Assembly (NCBI RefSeq): GCF_028283785.1
Contig: NZ_JAPWKB010000014.1
Coordinates: 1 to 64,000 of the forward strand
Reading direction: 5' to 3'
Length of the DNA: 64,000 bases
DNA from: Paraburkholderia sp.
Lineage (GTDB): Bacteria > Pseudomonadota > Gammaproteobacteria > Burkholderiales > Burkholderiaceae
Shown here: in pieces, positions 26,627-35,884 of the stretch
How the letters are laid out: every line of letters begins with the position of its first letter
Numbering within the stretch: position 1 is the first letter of the stretch
Notes under the pieces: model-generated
Database searches by the model: none
Seen by the model: only the letters and a program-made list of their open reading frames with translations
Told to the model about the DNA's origin: nothing
Made by a program: the position numbers and the translations under genes

Positions 26627-27691
26627 ATGTCGTTCGCAACAGGGCCGCGCGCGGTCCGCCGTTTCATGCGCAGTGCGTTATCGCTGTCCGTTCACCTGAC
26701 GATGGCAAGCGCCGTCGCCGGTACGGCCGGCCTCGCTTTCAGCACCGCCGCGCACGCCGACGCGGGCAAAGTCGGTCTCGGCTTGCCGCTTCTGACGTCG
26801 CCGTTCTGGCAGTCGTACAACAACTACCTGCCGAAATACGCGAAAGACATGGGGATCGACATCCTCGCGCCGGTCAATTCCAACGGCGATCCTGTGCAGC
26901 AGATCACCGACATGAACAACCTGCTGAACCTCGGCGCAAAAGGCATCGTGGTCGGCCCGCTCGACTCGGCGGCGATCAGCCGCGCGCTCGACGCGGCATC
27001 GGCGAAGAACGTGCCGGTGGTCGCCGTCGATGTCGCGCCGACTCAGGGCAAGGTGGCGATGGTCGTACGCGCCGACAACCACGCCTACGGCGAAAAAGCC
27101 TGCAAATACATCGGCGAACACGTGAAGTCGGGCAAGGTCGTGCAGATCATGGGCGATCTCGCGTCGGTCAACGGGCGCGACCGCTCGGAAGCGTTTCGCG
27201 CTTGCCTGAAGAACTATCCGTCGCTGTCGCTGCTGGAAATTCCGGCGAGCTGGAAGGGCGATGTCGCGGCGACCGCGCTCGACAGTCTGCTGACCGCAAA
27301 TCCCGACGTGAAGGCGATTTACATGCAGGCGGGCGGTGTCTATCTGTCGCCGACGCTGCAAACCCTGCGCCGCAAACAGATGCTGTTTCCCGCAGGCGAT
27401 CCGAAGCACGTCGTGATCGTCAGCAATGACGGCATCCCGCAGGAATTCGACGCGATCCGCCGCGGCGATATCGACGCGACGATTTCGCAACCGGCGGATT
27501 CGTACGCGAAATACGGCCTGTTCTATATCAAGGCCGCATTGGCCGGACAGACGTTCAAACCCGGCCCGACCGATCACGGCAGCACGATCATCCAGCTTGC
27601 ACCGGGCATTCTCGAAGACCAGTTGCCTGCGCCGCTCGTGACGAAGTCGAATGTCGACGACAAGGCCTTGTGGGGCAATACGGTCAAATGA
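26627..27691 (+). CDS. Sugar ABC transporter periplasmic binding protein
   Basis: A 354-residue RbsB-like binding protein (type I periplasmic fold). It has a long signal peptide ending near residue 45 (LAFSTAAHADA). The mature part shows GLGLPLLTSPFWQSYNNYLP, DMNNLLNLGAKGIVVGPLDS and AVDVAPTQGKVAM, typical of pentose/hexose binders of the CUT2 class. AGGAGA precedes the ATG. It overlaps the ATPase gene by four bases. The ligand is probably an aldose such as L-fucose, judged from the downstream enzymes. Confidence 0.9.
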   Translation: MSFATGPRAVRRFMRSALSLSVHLTMASAVAGTAGLAFSTAAHADAGKVGLGLPLLTSPFWQSYNNYLPKYAKDMGIDILAPVNSNGDPVQQITDMNNLLNLGAKGIVVGPLDSAAISRALDAASAKNVPVVAVDVAPTQGKVAMVVRADNHAYGEKACKYIGEHVKSGKVVQIMGDLASVNGRDRSEAFRACLKNYPSLSLLEIPASWKGDVAATALDSLLTANPDVKAIYMQAGGVYLSPTLQTLRRKQMLFPAGDPKHVVIVSNDGIPQEFDAIRRGDIDATISQPADSYAKYGLFYIKAALAGQTFKPGPTDHGSTIIQLAPGILEDQLPAPLVTKSNVDDKALWGNTVK

Positions 27692-29232
27692 ACGCGCCCG
27701 CGAATGCCTCGATGGATGCGCAGGCGCCGGTGGTCGAGGCACTGAACGTCACGAAACGCTACGGCTCGACGGCGGCCTTGCACGACGTCAGCCTGCGCGT
27801 GATGCCGGGTGAATCGCATGCGCTGGTGGGCCGCAACGGCGCCGGAAAATCGACGCTCGTGTCGATCCTGACCGGACTGCGCAAGCCCGATACCGGCGAC
27901 GTCCGCTTCAACGGCGTCGCCGCGCCCGCGCTGGCGGATCGCGATGCGTGGCGCGAGCGCGTCGCATGCGTCTATCAGCATTCGACCATCATCCGCGACC
28001 TGAGCGTCGCGGAAAATCTCTTTATCAACCGGCAACCCGGGCGGCACGGCGTGATCGACTGGCACGCGATGCGCCGCGACGCGCGCGCGCTGCTCGATCA
28101 CTGGAAGATCGATGTGCGTGAAGATGCGCGCGCGGGCGATCTGTCGGTCGAAGCGCGCCAGCTGGTGGAAATCGCGCGCGCGTTGTCGTACGGCGCGCGT
28201 TTCATCATCCTCGACGAACCGACCGCGCAACTCGACGGCGACGAAATCAAGCGCCTGTTTCGACGCATCACCGAGTTGCAGCGCGAGGGCGTGACCTTTC
28301 TGTTTATCTCGCATCACTTGCAGGAGGTGTACGAGATTTGCCAGGCCGTGACGGTGTTGCGCGACGCGCGCCATATCGTCAGCGCGCCGGTGTCCGCATT
28401 GCCGCGCGAGCAGTTGATCGAAGCGATGACCGGCGAACGCGGCGGTCTCGCGGTCGCCGACGCGGCCGCCCGCGCGCCGCTACCCGCCGGTACGCAAATC
28501 GCGTTGCACGTCGAAGCGCTGGCCGGTTGCGATTACGACGACGTGTCGTTCGCGGTGAAACGCGGCGAAGTGGTCGGATTGACGGGCGCGACCAGCAGCG
28601 GCCGCACCAGCGTCGCGGAAGCGATCGCCGGTTTGCGCGCACAGACACGCGGCGCGATTCGGGTCGGTGGCGAGGGCGGCGTGTCGTTGCCGCCCGGCGA
28701 CGTGCCGGCAGCGCTCGCCAATGGAATCGGTTGCGTGCCGAAGGACCGACATCACGAAGGCTTGGTGCTGACGCAATCGATCGCCGAGAACGCCTCGATG
28801 ACGATCGCGCGTCTGCTCGGCAAGTTCGGGATTGCGCCGCCCGCGAAGAAAAACGCATTCGGCCGGAAGATGATCGAAGCGCTCGGCATCGTCGCGCAAG
28901 GGCCGGAGCATGTGGTGTCGGGCCTGTCGGGCGGCAACCAGCAGAAGGTGGTGATGGCGCGCGCGCTCGCCACCGATCCCGACGTGCTGGTGCTGATCGA
29001 TCCGACCGCGGGCGTCGATGTGAAGTCGAAGGAAGCGTTGCTGTCCGTCGTAGACCGCGTTCGCGAGGACGGCAAGGCCGTGCTGGTGGTGTCCGGCGAA
29101 CTCGACGATCTGCGCACCTGCGACCGCGTGATCGTCATGTTCCGCGGCCGTATCGCGGCCGAATTTCCTGCGGGTTGGCAAGACCACGACCTGATCGCAT
29201 CCGTTGAAGGAGTCAGCCTCCATGAAGAATAG
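27688..29232 (+). CDS. Sugar ABC transporter ATP-binding protein (RbsA-like, duplicated)
   Basis: A 514-residue CUT2-class ATPase with two nucleotide-binding domains. The first has Walker A GRNGAGKSTLV, signature LSVEARQLVEIAR and Walker B FIILDEPTAQ. The second has a degenerate Walker A (GATSSGRTSVAE), an intact LSGGNQQKV signature and VLIDPTAGVD. This asymmetry is normal for RbsA/AraG. ATG 27688 overlaps the preceding stop. The next gene starts 11 bases before its own stop. Confidence 0.92.
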   Translation: MNAPANASMDAQAPVVEALNVTKRYGSTAALHDVSLRVMPGESHALVGRNGAGKSTLVSILTGLRKPDTGDVRFNGVAAPALADRDAWRERVACVYQHSTIIRDLSVAENLFINRQPGRHGVIDWHAMRRDARALLDHWKIDVREDARAGDLSVEARQLVEIARALSYGARFIILDEPTAQLDGDEIKRLFRRITELQREGVTFLFISHHLQEVYEICQAVTVLRDARHIVSAPVSALPREQLIEAMTGERGGLAVADAAARAPLPAGTQIALHVEALAGCDYDDVSFAVKRGEVVGLTGATSSGRTSVAEAIAGLRAQTRGAIRVGGEGGVSLPPGDVPAALANGIGCVPKDRHHEGLVLTQSIAENASMTIARLLGKFGIAPPAKKNAFGRKMIEALGIVAQGPEHVVSGLSGGNQQKVVMARALATDPDVLVLIDPTAGVDVKSKEALLSVVDRVREDGKAVLVVSGELDDLRTCDRVIVMFRGRIAAEFPAGWQDHDLIASVEGVSLHEE

Positions 29233-30274
29233 TGTGCCCAGTCCCGCGTTCGGCGCGGCTCAGAGCAGCGCGGCCAATGTCGCGACAGCCGGTGCTGGCC
29301 GTTCGCGCGCTCGCGTCGAATTCGCGCGGCTGCGTGAACTTGCGCTGGTGCCTGCGCTCATTTTGCTGATCGTGATCGGCGCGTTCGTCAGTCCGAGCTT
29401 TCTGACGCGCGCGAACCTGATCAGCGTGCTCGGCGCGTCGGCGGCGCTGGCGCTCGTCGTGCTCGCGGAATCGCTGATCGTGCTGACCGGCAAGTTCGAT
29501 CTGTCGCTGGAATCGACGGTCGGGATTGCGCCCGCGGTCGGCGCGATGCTGGTGATGCCGGTTGCGTCCGCTGGGTTCGGCACGCAGTGGCCGGCCGCAG
29601 CCGGTCTGCTGGCGATCGTCGCGGTCGGCGCGGCGATCGGCTTCGTCAACGGCTTTCTGGTCGTGCGGCTGCGGTTGAACGCGTTCATCGTCACGCTGGC
29701 GATGCTGATCGTGTTGCGCGGAATGCTGGTCGGCGCGACCAAAGGCGGCACGCTGTTCGATATGCCGCCGTCGTTCTTCACGCTCGCCACGTCGATCTTT
29801 CTGGGCTTGCCGTTGTCCGTGTGGCTCGCGGCGGCGGCCTTCGCGATCGCCGCTTTCGTGTTGCGCTATCACCGGCTGGGACGCGCGCTGTACGCGATCG
29901 GCGGTAATCCCGAGGCGGCGCGCGCGGCGGGGATTCGCGTCGAGCGGATTACGTGGGGCGTGTTCGTACTCGGCAGCATGCTGGCGTCGATCGGCGGGCT
30001 GATCGTCACCGGCTACGTCGGCGCGATCAACGCGAATCAGGGCAACGGGATGATCTTCACGGTGTTCGCGGCGGCAGTAATCGGCGGCATTTCGCTCGAC
30101 GGCGGTAAAGGCACGATGCTCGGCGCGTTGTCCGGCGTGTTGCTGCTCGGCGTCGTGCAAAACCTGCTGACGCTCGCGCAAGTACCGTCGTTCTGGATTC
30201 AGGCCATCTACGGCGCGATCATTCTCGGCTCGCTGATGGTCGCACGCCTCGCGGGCGGCGAAGGGCAGAACTAA
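29222..30274 (+). CDS. Sugar ABC transporter permease (RbsC-like)
   Basis: A 350-residue inner-membrane permease of the CUT2 class with about nine to ten hydrophobic segments. Family features are GKFDLSLESTVGIAPAVGAMLV, RLNAFIVTLAMLIVLRG and ALYAIGGNPEAARAAGI. The first 45 residues are cytoplasmic and Ala/Ser-rich. The start at MKNSVPSP has GAAGGAG upstream. It completes the importer with the two preceding genes. Confidence 0.92.
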   Translation: MKNSVPSPAFGAAQSSAANVATAGAGRSRARVEFARLRELALVPALILLIVIGAFVSPSFLTRANLISVLGASAALALVVLAESLIVLTGKFDLSLESTVGIAPAVGAMLVMPVASAGFGTQWPAAAGLLAIVAVGAAIGFVNGFLVVRLRLNAFIVTLAMLIVLRGMLVGATKGGTLFDMPPSFFTLATSIFLGLPLSVWLAAAAFAIAAFVLRYHRLGRALYAIGGNPEAARAAGIRVERITWGVFVLGSMLASIGGLIVTGYVGAINANQGNGMIFTVFAAAVIGGISLDGGKGTMLGALSGVLLLGVVQNLLTLAQVPSFWIQAIYGAIILGSLMVARLAGGEGQN

Positions 30275-30332
30275 TGCGCCTGCCGCTCGCCACGCTGTCG
30301 AACCTGCCGCGTCATGTCATGGAGACCGAATC

Positions 30333-30656
30333 TTGACTCGCCCACTCATCACCGATGCGCGCCTGATCCTGCTGAACCCGGACGACAACTGCCTGATCGC
30401 GGCGGCGACGCTCGACGCCGGCGAACAGGTCGAGATCGAAGGCGAGCGCGTGACGCTCGCCGGGACCATCGAACTCGGTCACAAGGTGGCGCGCCGCGCG
30501 CTCGTCAAGGACGAGAAAGTGGTGCGTTACGGTGCGCAGATCGGCCACGTGACCGGCGCAGTCGCGCGCGGTGCGCATCTGCACACGCATAACCTCGAAA
30601 GCGATTATTTGCCCACTTATACGCACGACGCCGGCCACGCGTTCGTGCAACATTGA
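30333..30656 (+). CDS. UxaA-family dehydratase, small SAF-domain subunit
   Basis: A 107-residue SAF-domain protein equal to the N-terminal domain of altronate/galactarate dehydratases (VEIEGERVTLAGTIELGHKVA, IGHVTGAVARGAHLHTHNLES). The start is taken as TTG at 30333, because GGAGA lies 8 bases upstream and the ATG at 30318 runs straight into a stop. With the next gene it makes a two-piece sugar-acid dehydratase, probably for L-fuconate in this operon. Confidence 0.85.
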   Translation: MTRPLITDARLILLNPDDNCLIAAATLDAGEQVEIEGERVTLAGTIELGHKVARRALVKDEKVVRYGAQIGHVTGAVARGAHLHTHNLESDYLPTYTHDAGHAFVQH

Positions 30657-30683
30657 AGCGGTCTTGCGCCGCGCGGGAACCCC

Positions 30684-31988
30684 ATGACCGACTCTATCGT
30701 CGCCTCTCACATCACGTCGTTGCAGGGATATTTGCGTAGCGACGGCCGCAAGGGCATTCGCAACGTGGTGGCTGTCGCGTATATGGTCGAGTGCGCGCAT
30801 CACGTCGCGCGCGAGATCGTCACGCAGTTTCGCGAGCCGCTCGACGCGTTCGACGACCCGGACGCGCAACGCGAACCGCCGGTGCATCTGATCGGTTTTC
30901 CGGGCTGCTATCCGAACGGCTACGCGGAAAAAATGATGGAGCGGCTGACCACGCATCCGAACGTCGGCGCGGTGCTGTTCGTGTCGCTCGGATGCGAGAG
31001 CATGAACAAGCATTACCTCGCCGACGTGGTGCGCGCGACCGGTCGTCCGGTCGAAATCCTGACGATCCAGGAGAAGGGCGGCACGCGCAGCACGATCCAG
31101 TACGGCGTGGATTGGGTGCGCGGCGCGCGTGCGCAACTGGCCACTCAGGAACGTGTGCCGATGGCGTTGAACGAACTCGTGATCGGCACGATTTGCGGCG
31201 GCTCAGACGGCACCAGCGGCATCACCGCGAACCCCGCCGTCGGCCGCGCGTTCGATCATCTGATCGATGCGGGCGCAACCTGTATCTTCGAAGAAACGGG
31301 CGAACTCGTCGGTTGCGAATTTCATATGAAGACGCGTGCGGCACGGCCCGAACTGGGCGACGCGATCGTCGAATGCGTGGCGAAGGCCGCGCGCTATTAC
31401 TCGATTCTCGGCCACGGCAGTTTCGCGGTCGGCAATGCCGACGGCGGACTCACGACGCAGGAAGAGAAGTCGCTCGGCGCGTATGCGAAAAGCGGTGCAT
31501 CGCCGATCGTCGGCATCGTCAAACCGGGCGACGTGCCGCCGACGGGCGGCCTGTATCTGCTCGACGTGGTGCCCGACGGCGAACCGCGTTTCGGTTTCCC
31601 GAACATCAGCGACAACGCGGAGATCGGCGAACTGATCGCTTGCGGAGCGCATGTGATCCTGTTCACGACCGGACGCGGCTCCGTGGTCGGCTCGGCGATT
31701 TCGCCCGTCATCAAGGTGTGCGCGAATCCGGCGACGTATCGCAATCTGTCCGGCGATATGGACGTGGACGCGGGACGCATTCTCGAACGGCGCGGCACAC
31801 TCGACGAAGTCGGCCGCGAAGTGTTCGATCTGACGCTGGCCGTGTCGCAAGGCATGGCGTCGAAATCGGAGACGCTCGGGCATCAGGAATTCATCATGAC
31901 GTACAAGCGTTTCGATCCGGTCGGGCCGGCATGTCTGCCGTCGGGCGCGACGCCGGTTCAACGGGTGGTCGAGATTGCGCCGCATTGA
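30684..31988 (+). CDS. UxaA-family sugar-acid dehydratase, large subunit
   Basis: A 434-residue protein matching the C-terminal catalytic part of altronate/galactarate dehydratases (FLRSDGRKGIRN-like start, HLIGFPGCYPNGYAEKMME, TICGGSDGTSGITANPAVG, EETGELVGCEF). Such enzymes eliminate water from aldonates to 2-keto-3-deoxy acids and bind a divalent metal. Pathway context points to L-fuconate or a stereochemically similar acid, replacing the enolase-type fuconate dehydratase used elsewhere. Confidence 0.85.
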   Translation: MTDSIVASHITSLQGYLRSDGRKGIRNVVAVAYMVECAHHVAREIVTQFREPLDAFDDPDAQREPPVHLIGFPGCYPNGYAEKMMERLTTHPNVGAVLFVSLGCESMNKHYLADVVRATGRPVEILTIQEKGGTRSTIQYGVDWVRGARAQLATQERVPMALNELVIGTICGGSDGTSGITANPAVGRAFDHLIDAGATCIFEETGELVGCEFHMKTRAARPELGDAIVECVAKAARYYSILGHGSFAVGNADGGLTTQEEKSLGAYAKSGASPIVGIVKPGDVPPTGGLYLLDVVPDGEPRFGFPNISDNAEIGELIACGAHVILFTTGRGSVVGSAISPVIKVCANPATYRNLSGDMDVDAGRILERRGTLDEVGREVFDLTLAVSQGMASKSETLGHQEFIMTYKRFDPVGPACLPSGATPVQRVVEIAPH

Positions 31989-32027
31989 CCCGCGCCGACG
32001 CATGACCTCACACGGAAGAGGCAACAC

Positions 32028-33089
32028 ATGACGGAAGCGCTCGCCGCGACATCGGCTTCAAAGCTTCACGAACGCCGCGCGGTCGGCACGCGCGGCGCGA
32101 CCGTGACGGGCCTGAGTCTGGGAACCGCGCCGCTCGGCGGTCTGTATCACGACCTGACCGACGACGAAGCGATCGCCACCATCGACGCGGCGTGGCACGC
32201 GGGCATCCGCTACTTCGACACCGCGCCGCATTACGGCAACACGAAGGCCGAGCATCGGGTCGGCGCTGCGTTGCGGCGTTATCCGCGCAGCGAGTTCACG
32301 TTGTCGACGAAAGTCGGACGGCGCTTCGTGCGCCGGACCTCGCCGTACGACAATCGCGAAGGCTGGCAAAACCCGCTGCCGTTCGAAGCCGTTTACGACT
32401 ACACGCACGACGGCATTTTGCGTTCGTTCGAAGATAGCCAGCACCGCATGGGCATCGCGGAGATCGACATTCTGCTGATTCACGATATCGGCCGGATGAC
32501 GCACGGCGAGCAGAACGCGCACTACTGGCGACAACTGACCGACGGCGGCGGCTTTCGCGCGCTCGATACATTGCGCGCGTCGGGTGCGGTGAAAGCGGTG
32601 GGCCTCGGCGTCAACGAAGTCGATGCGATTCTCGACGCGCTCGCCGATTTCGATATCGATTGTGCATTGCTGGCGGGCCGCTACACGTTGCTCGAACAAC
32701 GCGCGCTCGACGATCTGCTGCCCGCTTGCGACGCGCGCGGCGTGTCGATCCTGCTGGGCGGCGCGTTCAATTCGGGCATCCTGGCGCGGGGTGTCGGCGG
32801 CGCGCAGCGCGATCTCAAGTTCAATTACGGTGACGCGCCGCAAGACGTGATCGCCCGCGTCGCGCGGCTCGAAGCCGTGTGCCGCGCGTACGACGTGCCG
32901 CTGGCGAGCGCGGCGTTGCAGTTTCCGTATGCGCATCCGGCCGTGTCCACGGTGCTGACGGGCGCACGCACCGCCGATGAATTGCGCGAGAATGTGACGT
33001 CGTTCGAGCGGCACATTCCATCGGCATTGTGGACGGCATTGCGCGACGAAGGTCTGCTTGACGCACGTGCGCCGGTGCCGCGAGACTAA
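32028..33089 (+). CDS. Aldo/keto reductase, probable L-fucose (D-threo-aldose) 1-dehydrogenase
   Basis: A 353-residue aldo/keto reductase with a TIM-barrel fold. LGTAPLGGLYHDLTDDEA is at the N-terminus, FDTAPHYGNTKAE holds the catalytic Asp and Tyr, and FTLSTKVGRRF holds the Lys. These match the aldose-1-dehydrogenase subgroup. It would oxidise the imported aldose to its lactone, the substrate of the next enzyme. The specific sugar is inferred from the operon. Confidence 0.85.
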   Translation: MTEALAATSASKLHERRAVGTRGATVTGLSLGTAPLGGLYHDLTDDEAIATIDAAWHAGIRYFDTAPHYGNTKAEHRVGAALRRYPRSEFTLSTKVGRRFVRRTSPYDNREGWQNPLPFEAVYDYTHDGILRSFEDSQHRMGIAEIDILLIHDIGRMTHGEQNAHYWRQLTDGGGFRALDTLRASGAVKAVGLGVNEVDAILDALADFDIDCALLAGRYTLLEQRALDDLLPACDARGVSILLGGAFNSGILARGVGGAQRDLKFNYGDAPQDVIARVARLEAVCRAYDVPLASAALQFPYAHPAVSTVLTGARTADELRENVTSFERHIPSALWTALRDEGLLDARAPVPRD

Positions 33090-33144
33090 GCGTTCGCGAC
33101 GACGTTGACGCTAGACGCTATAAAAACCTGAGACACGAAATCCG

Positions 33145-33975
33145 ATGCAGATCGACGCACACCAGCATTACTGGGACCCCGCGCGCGGCGATTACGGTTG
33201 GCTGACGCCCGAGCTTCGGCCGTTGTATCGCACCTTCGGCCCCGCCGATCTCGAACCGCTGCGCACACGCGCGGGCGTCGAACGGACCGTGCTGGTGCAG
33301 GCCGCGCCGACCGTCGACGAAACGCGCTATCTGCTGACGCTCGCGCAGCGCGACGCGTCGATTGCGGGCGTGGTCGGCTGGGTGCCGTTGCTGTCCGACG
33401 ACGCGCCCGCGCTGATCGCGTCGCTCGCGCGCGATCCGAAGTTCAAGGGCGTTCGCCCGATGCTGCAAGACCTTCCCGACGACGACTGGATCGCGAATCC
33501 CGCGCTGCAACCGGCGATTCTCGCGCTGATCGAACACGACCTCGCTTTCGACGCACTGGTGACGACGCGTCATCTCGCTGCGCTGGACGCGTTCGCGGCG
33601 CGCTATCCGTCGCTGCCGATCGTGATCGATCACGGCGCGAAGCCGGCGATCCGCGACGGGGCGGCCGCGATGCAGACATGGGAAAGCGGAATCGCGCGGC
33701 TCGCGCGTCGGCCGAACGTGTATTGCAAATTGTCCGGCCTCGCCACCGAAGCACCGGAAGGCTGGACCGAAACGACGCTTCGGCCGTACGTCGAGCATCT
33801 GCTGAACGCATTCGGGCCGTCGCGGATGATGTGGGGCAGCGACTGGCCGGTGCTCGATCTGAACGGCGATTATCTGTTGTGGCATTCGGTGGCGAGCACT
33901 TTGCTCGCCGCGCTGACCGATGCCGAACGCGACGCGATTTTCGGGCTGAACGCGATGGCGTTTTATCGACTATGA
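33145..33975 (+). CDS. Amidohydrolase-superfamily sugar lactonase (L-fuconolactonase-like)
   Basis: A 276-residue COG3618-type amidohydrolase beginning MQIDAHQHYWDP, whose HxH is the metal-site signature. PIVIDHGAKP supplies a further His, and MMWGSDWPVLDL the catalytic Asp. Members of this group hydrolyse sugar lactones such as L-fucono-1,5-lactone. It fits between the aldose dehydrogenase and the dehydratase. Confidence 0.87.
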   Translation: MQIDAHQHYWDPARGDYGWLTPELRPLYRTFGPADLEPLRTRAGVERTVLVQAAPTVDETRYLLTLAQRDASIAGVVGWVPLLSDDAPALIASLARDPKFKGVRPMLQDLPDDDWIANPALQPAILALIEHDLAFDALVTTRHLAALDAFAARYPSLPIVIDHGAKPAIRDGAAAMQTWESGIARLARRPNVYCKLSGLATEAPEGWTETTLRPYVEHLLNAFGPSRMMWGSDWPVLDLNGDYLLWHSVASTLLAALTDAERDAIFGLNAMAFYRL

Positions 33976-34030
33976 GCGGGCGCGCGGACGTCTGCCGAAC
34001 CGAAGCATTTCCCTTTATCAGGAGCTACAG

Positions 34031-34774
34031 ATGACGCAACGACTGGCCGGCAAGACGGCACTGATCACCGCAGCCGGGCAAGGCATCGGCCTTGCGACCG
34101 CCGAACTTTTCGCACGCGAAGGCGCGCGCGTGATCGCCACGGATATCCGCATCGACAATCTCGCGGGCAAACCGGTCGAGGCGCGCAAGCTGGACGTGCT
34201 CGACAACGGCGCGGTGAAGGCGCTGGCCGCCGAACTCGGCGCGATCGACGTGCTGTTCAACTGCGCGGGTTTCGTGCACGCAGGCTCGATTCTCGACGCG
34301 TCGGAAGAAGATTGGGATCTGGCGTTCGATCTGAACGCGAAAGCGATGTACCGGACCATCCGCGCGTTCTTGCCGGCGATGCTGGAGAACGGCGGCGGGT
34401 CGATCATCAATATGTCGTCGGCGGCGTCGAGCGTGAAGGGCGTGCCGAACCGTTTCGTGTACGGCGCGTCGAAGGCAGCGGTGATCGGGCTGACGAAGGC
34501 GGTCGCTGCCGATTTCATCGCGCGTGGTGTACGCTGTAACGCGATCTGCCCGGGCACGGTGGCGTCGCCATCGCTGGAGGAGCGGATCGTCGCGCAGGCG
34601 AAGACGCAGGGCGCGACGCTCGACGCGGTGCAGGCCGCGTTCGTCGCGCGGCAGCCGATGGGTCGCATCGGCAAGCCCGAAGAGATCGCGGCGCTCGCGC
34701 TGTATCTCGCGTCGGACGAATCGTCGTTCACGACAGGCCATGCGCACGTGATCGACGGCGGCTGGTCGAACTGA
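34031..34774 (+). CDS. SDR, probable 2-keto-3-deoxy-L-fuconate dehydrogenase
   Basis: A 247-residue classical SDR with TAAGQGIG cofactor loop (residues 12-19), NCAG, catalytic Ser in MSSAASSV, and YGASK holding Tyr and Lys. The N-terminus MTQRLAGKTALITAAGQGIG closely resembles known 2-keto-3-deoxy-L-fuconate dehydrogenases. It would oxidise the dehydratase product to a 2,4-diketo acid. GGAG precedes the start. Confidence 0.88.
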   Translation: MTQRLAGKTALITAAGQGIGLATAELFAREGARVIATDIRIDNLAGKPVEARKLDVLDNGAVKALAAELGAIDVLFNCAGFVHAGSILDASEEDWDLAFDLNAKAMYRTIRAFLPAMLENGGGSIINMSSAASSVKGVPNRFVYGASKAAVIGLTKAVAADFIARGVRCNAICPGTVASPSLEERIVAQAKTQGATLDAVQAAFVARQPMGRIGKPEEIAALALYLASDESSFTTGHAHVIDGGWSN

Positions 34775-34839
34775 TTCGCGCGCGGCCGGCACGCTGCGAG
34801 ACCGATCAACATTCACTGGACAACCAAGGAAGTGCACTG

Positions 34840-35688
34840 ATGAAACTGCTTCGTTTTGGGCCGAAAGGTCAGGAAAAACCGGGTTTGCTCGACGCAGAAG
34901 GCAAGCTTCGCGATCTGTCGGGCGTGGTGGCGGACATCGACGGCGCGGCGTTGACGGACGCGGGTCTCGCAACGCTGCGCGCGGTCGATCCTGCTTCGTT
35001 GCCGGTGGTCGAGGGCAATCCGCGTCTCGGACCGTGCGTCGGCAAGATCGGCAAGTTCATCTGTATCGGTTTGAATTACGCGGATCACGCGGCGGAATCG
35101 AATCTGCCGGTGCCGGCCGAGCCGATCATCTTCAACAAGTGGAACAGTGCCATCTCCGGTCCGAACGACGACGTCGAAATTCCGCGCAACTCGACGAAAA
35201 CCGACTGGGAAGTCGAACTGGGCGTGGTGATCGGCAAGGCCGCGAAGTACGTGGACGAAGCGAGCGCGCTCGATTACGTCGCCGGTTATTGCGTGATCAA
35301 CGACGTGTCCGAGCGCGAATGGCAGATCGAACGCGGCGGCACCTGGGACAAGGGCAAGGGCTTCGACACGTTCGGCCCGATCGGCCCGTGGATGGTGACG
35401 CGCGATGAAGTGGCCGATCCGCAGAATCTGACGATGTGGCTCGAAGTGGACGGTCACCGTTATCAGAACGGCAGCACGAAGACGATGATCTTCGGCGTCG
35501 CGAAGCTGGTGTCGTATCTGTCGCAATGCATGAGCTTGCAACCGGGCGACGTGATTTCGACGGGCACGCCGCCGGGCGTCGGCATGGGCGTGAAGCCGAG
35601 CCCGGTGTTCCTGAAGGCCGGCCAGACGATGCGACTGGGTATCGAAGGTCTGGGGGAACAGCAGCAGAAGACGTATGCGGCGGAGTGA
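34840..35688 (+). CDS. FAH-family hydrolase, probable 2,4-diketo-3-deoxy-L-fuconate hydrolase
   Basis: A 282-residue fumarylacetoacetate-hydrolase-fold enzyme. FICIGLNYADHAAES is followed by the metal-binding ExE (DWEVELGVVIG) and STGTPPGVGMG. Automated annotation often calls this group ureidoglycolate lyase. Here it follows the SDR directly, so cleavage of a diketo-deoxy sugar acid to pyruvate and L-lactate is the likelier role. It is the last gene of the operon, with a terminator about 35 bases on. Confidence 0.88.
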   Translation: MKLLRFGPKGQEKPGLLDAEGKLRDLSGVVADIDGAALTDAGLATLRAVDPASLPVVEGNPRLGPCVGKIGKFICIGLNYADHAAESNLPVPAEPIIFNKWNSAISGPNDDVEIPRNSTKTDWEVELGVVIGKAAKYVDEASALDYVAGYCVINDVSEREWQIERGGTWDKGKGFDTFGPIGPWMVTRDEVADPQNLTMWLEVDGHRYQNGSTKTMIFGVAKLVSYLSQCMSLQPGDVISTGTPPGVGMGVKPSPVFLKAGQTMRLGIEGLGEQQQKTYAAE

Positions 35689-35723
35689 GGGGCGCTGTTG
35701 AGCGTTGACGCTGTAGTCGTGTG

Positions 35724-35751
35724 AAAAAGCCGCCTTTGGGCGGCTTTTTTT
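35724..35751 (+). terminator. Intrinsic terminator of the sugar operon
   Basis: AAGCCGCC-TTTG-GGCGGCTT with five As before it and seven Ts at its end. It lies directly after the FAH gene. Confidence 0.9.
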
Positions 35752-35884
35752 GTGTCGGGTCGCGTGACGTTGCGGATTACGGCTACCCGCAAACCTTCAC
35801 AAAAAGGTGCGATTTATGGGCGTCGGCCAACGATAAAATGAATGGCTTCCGGGGGCGGCTCTAGGGCATAACAACACGGGCACT

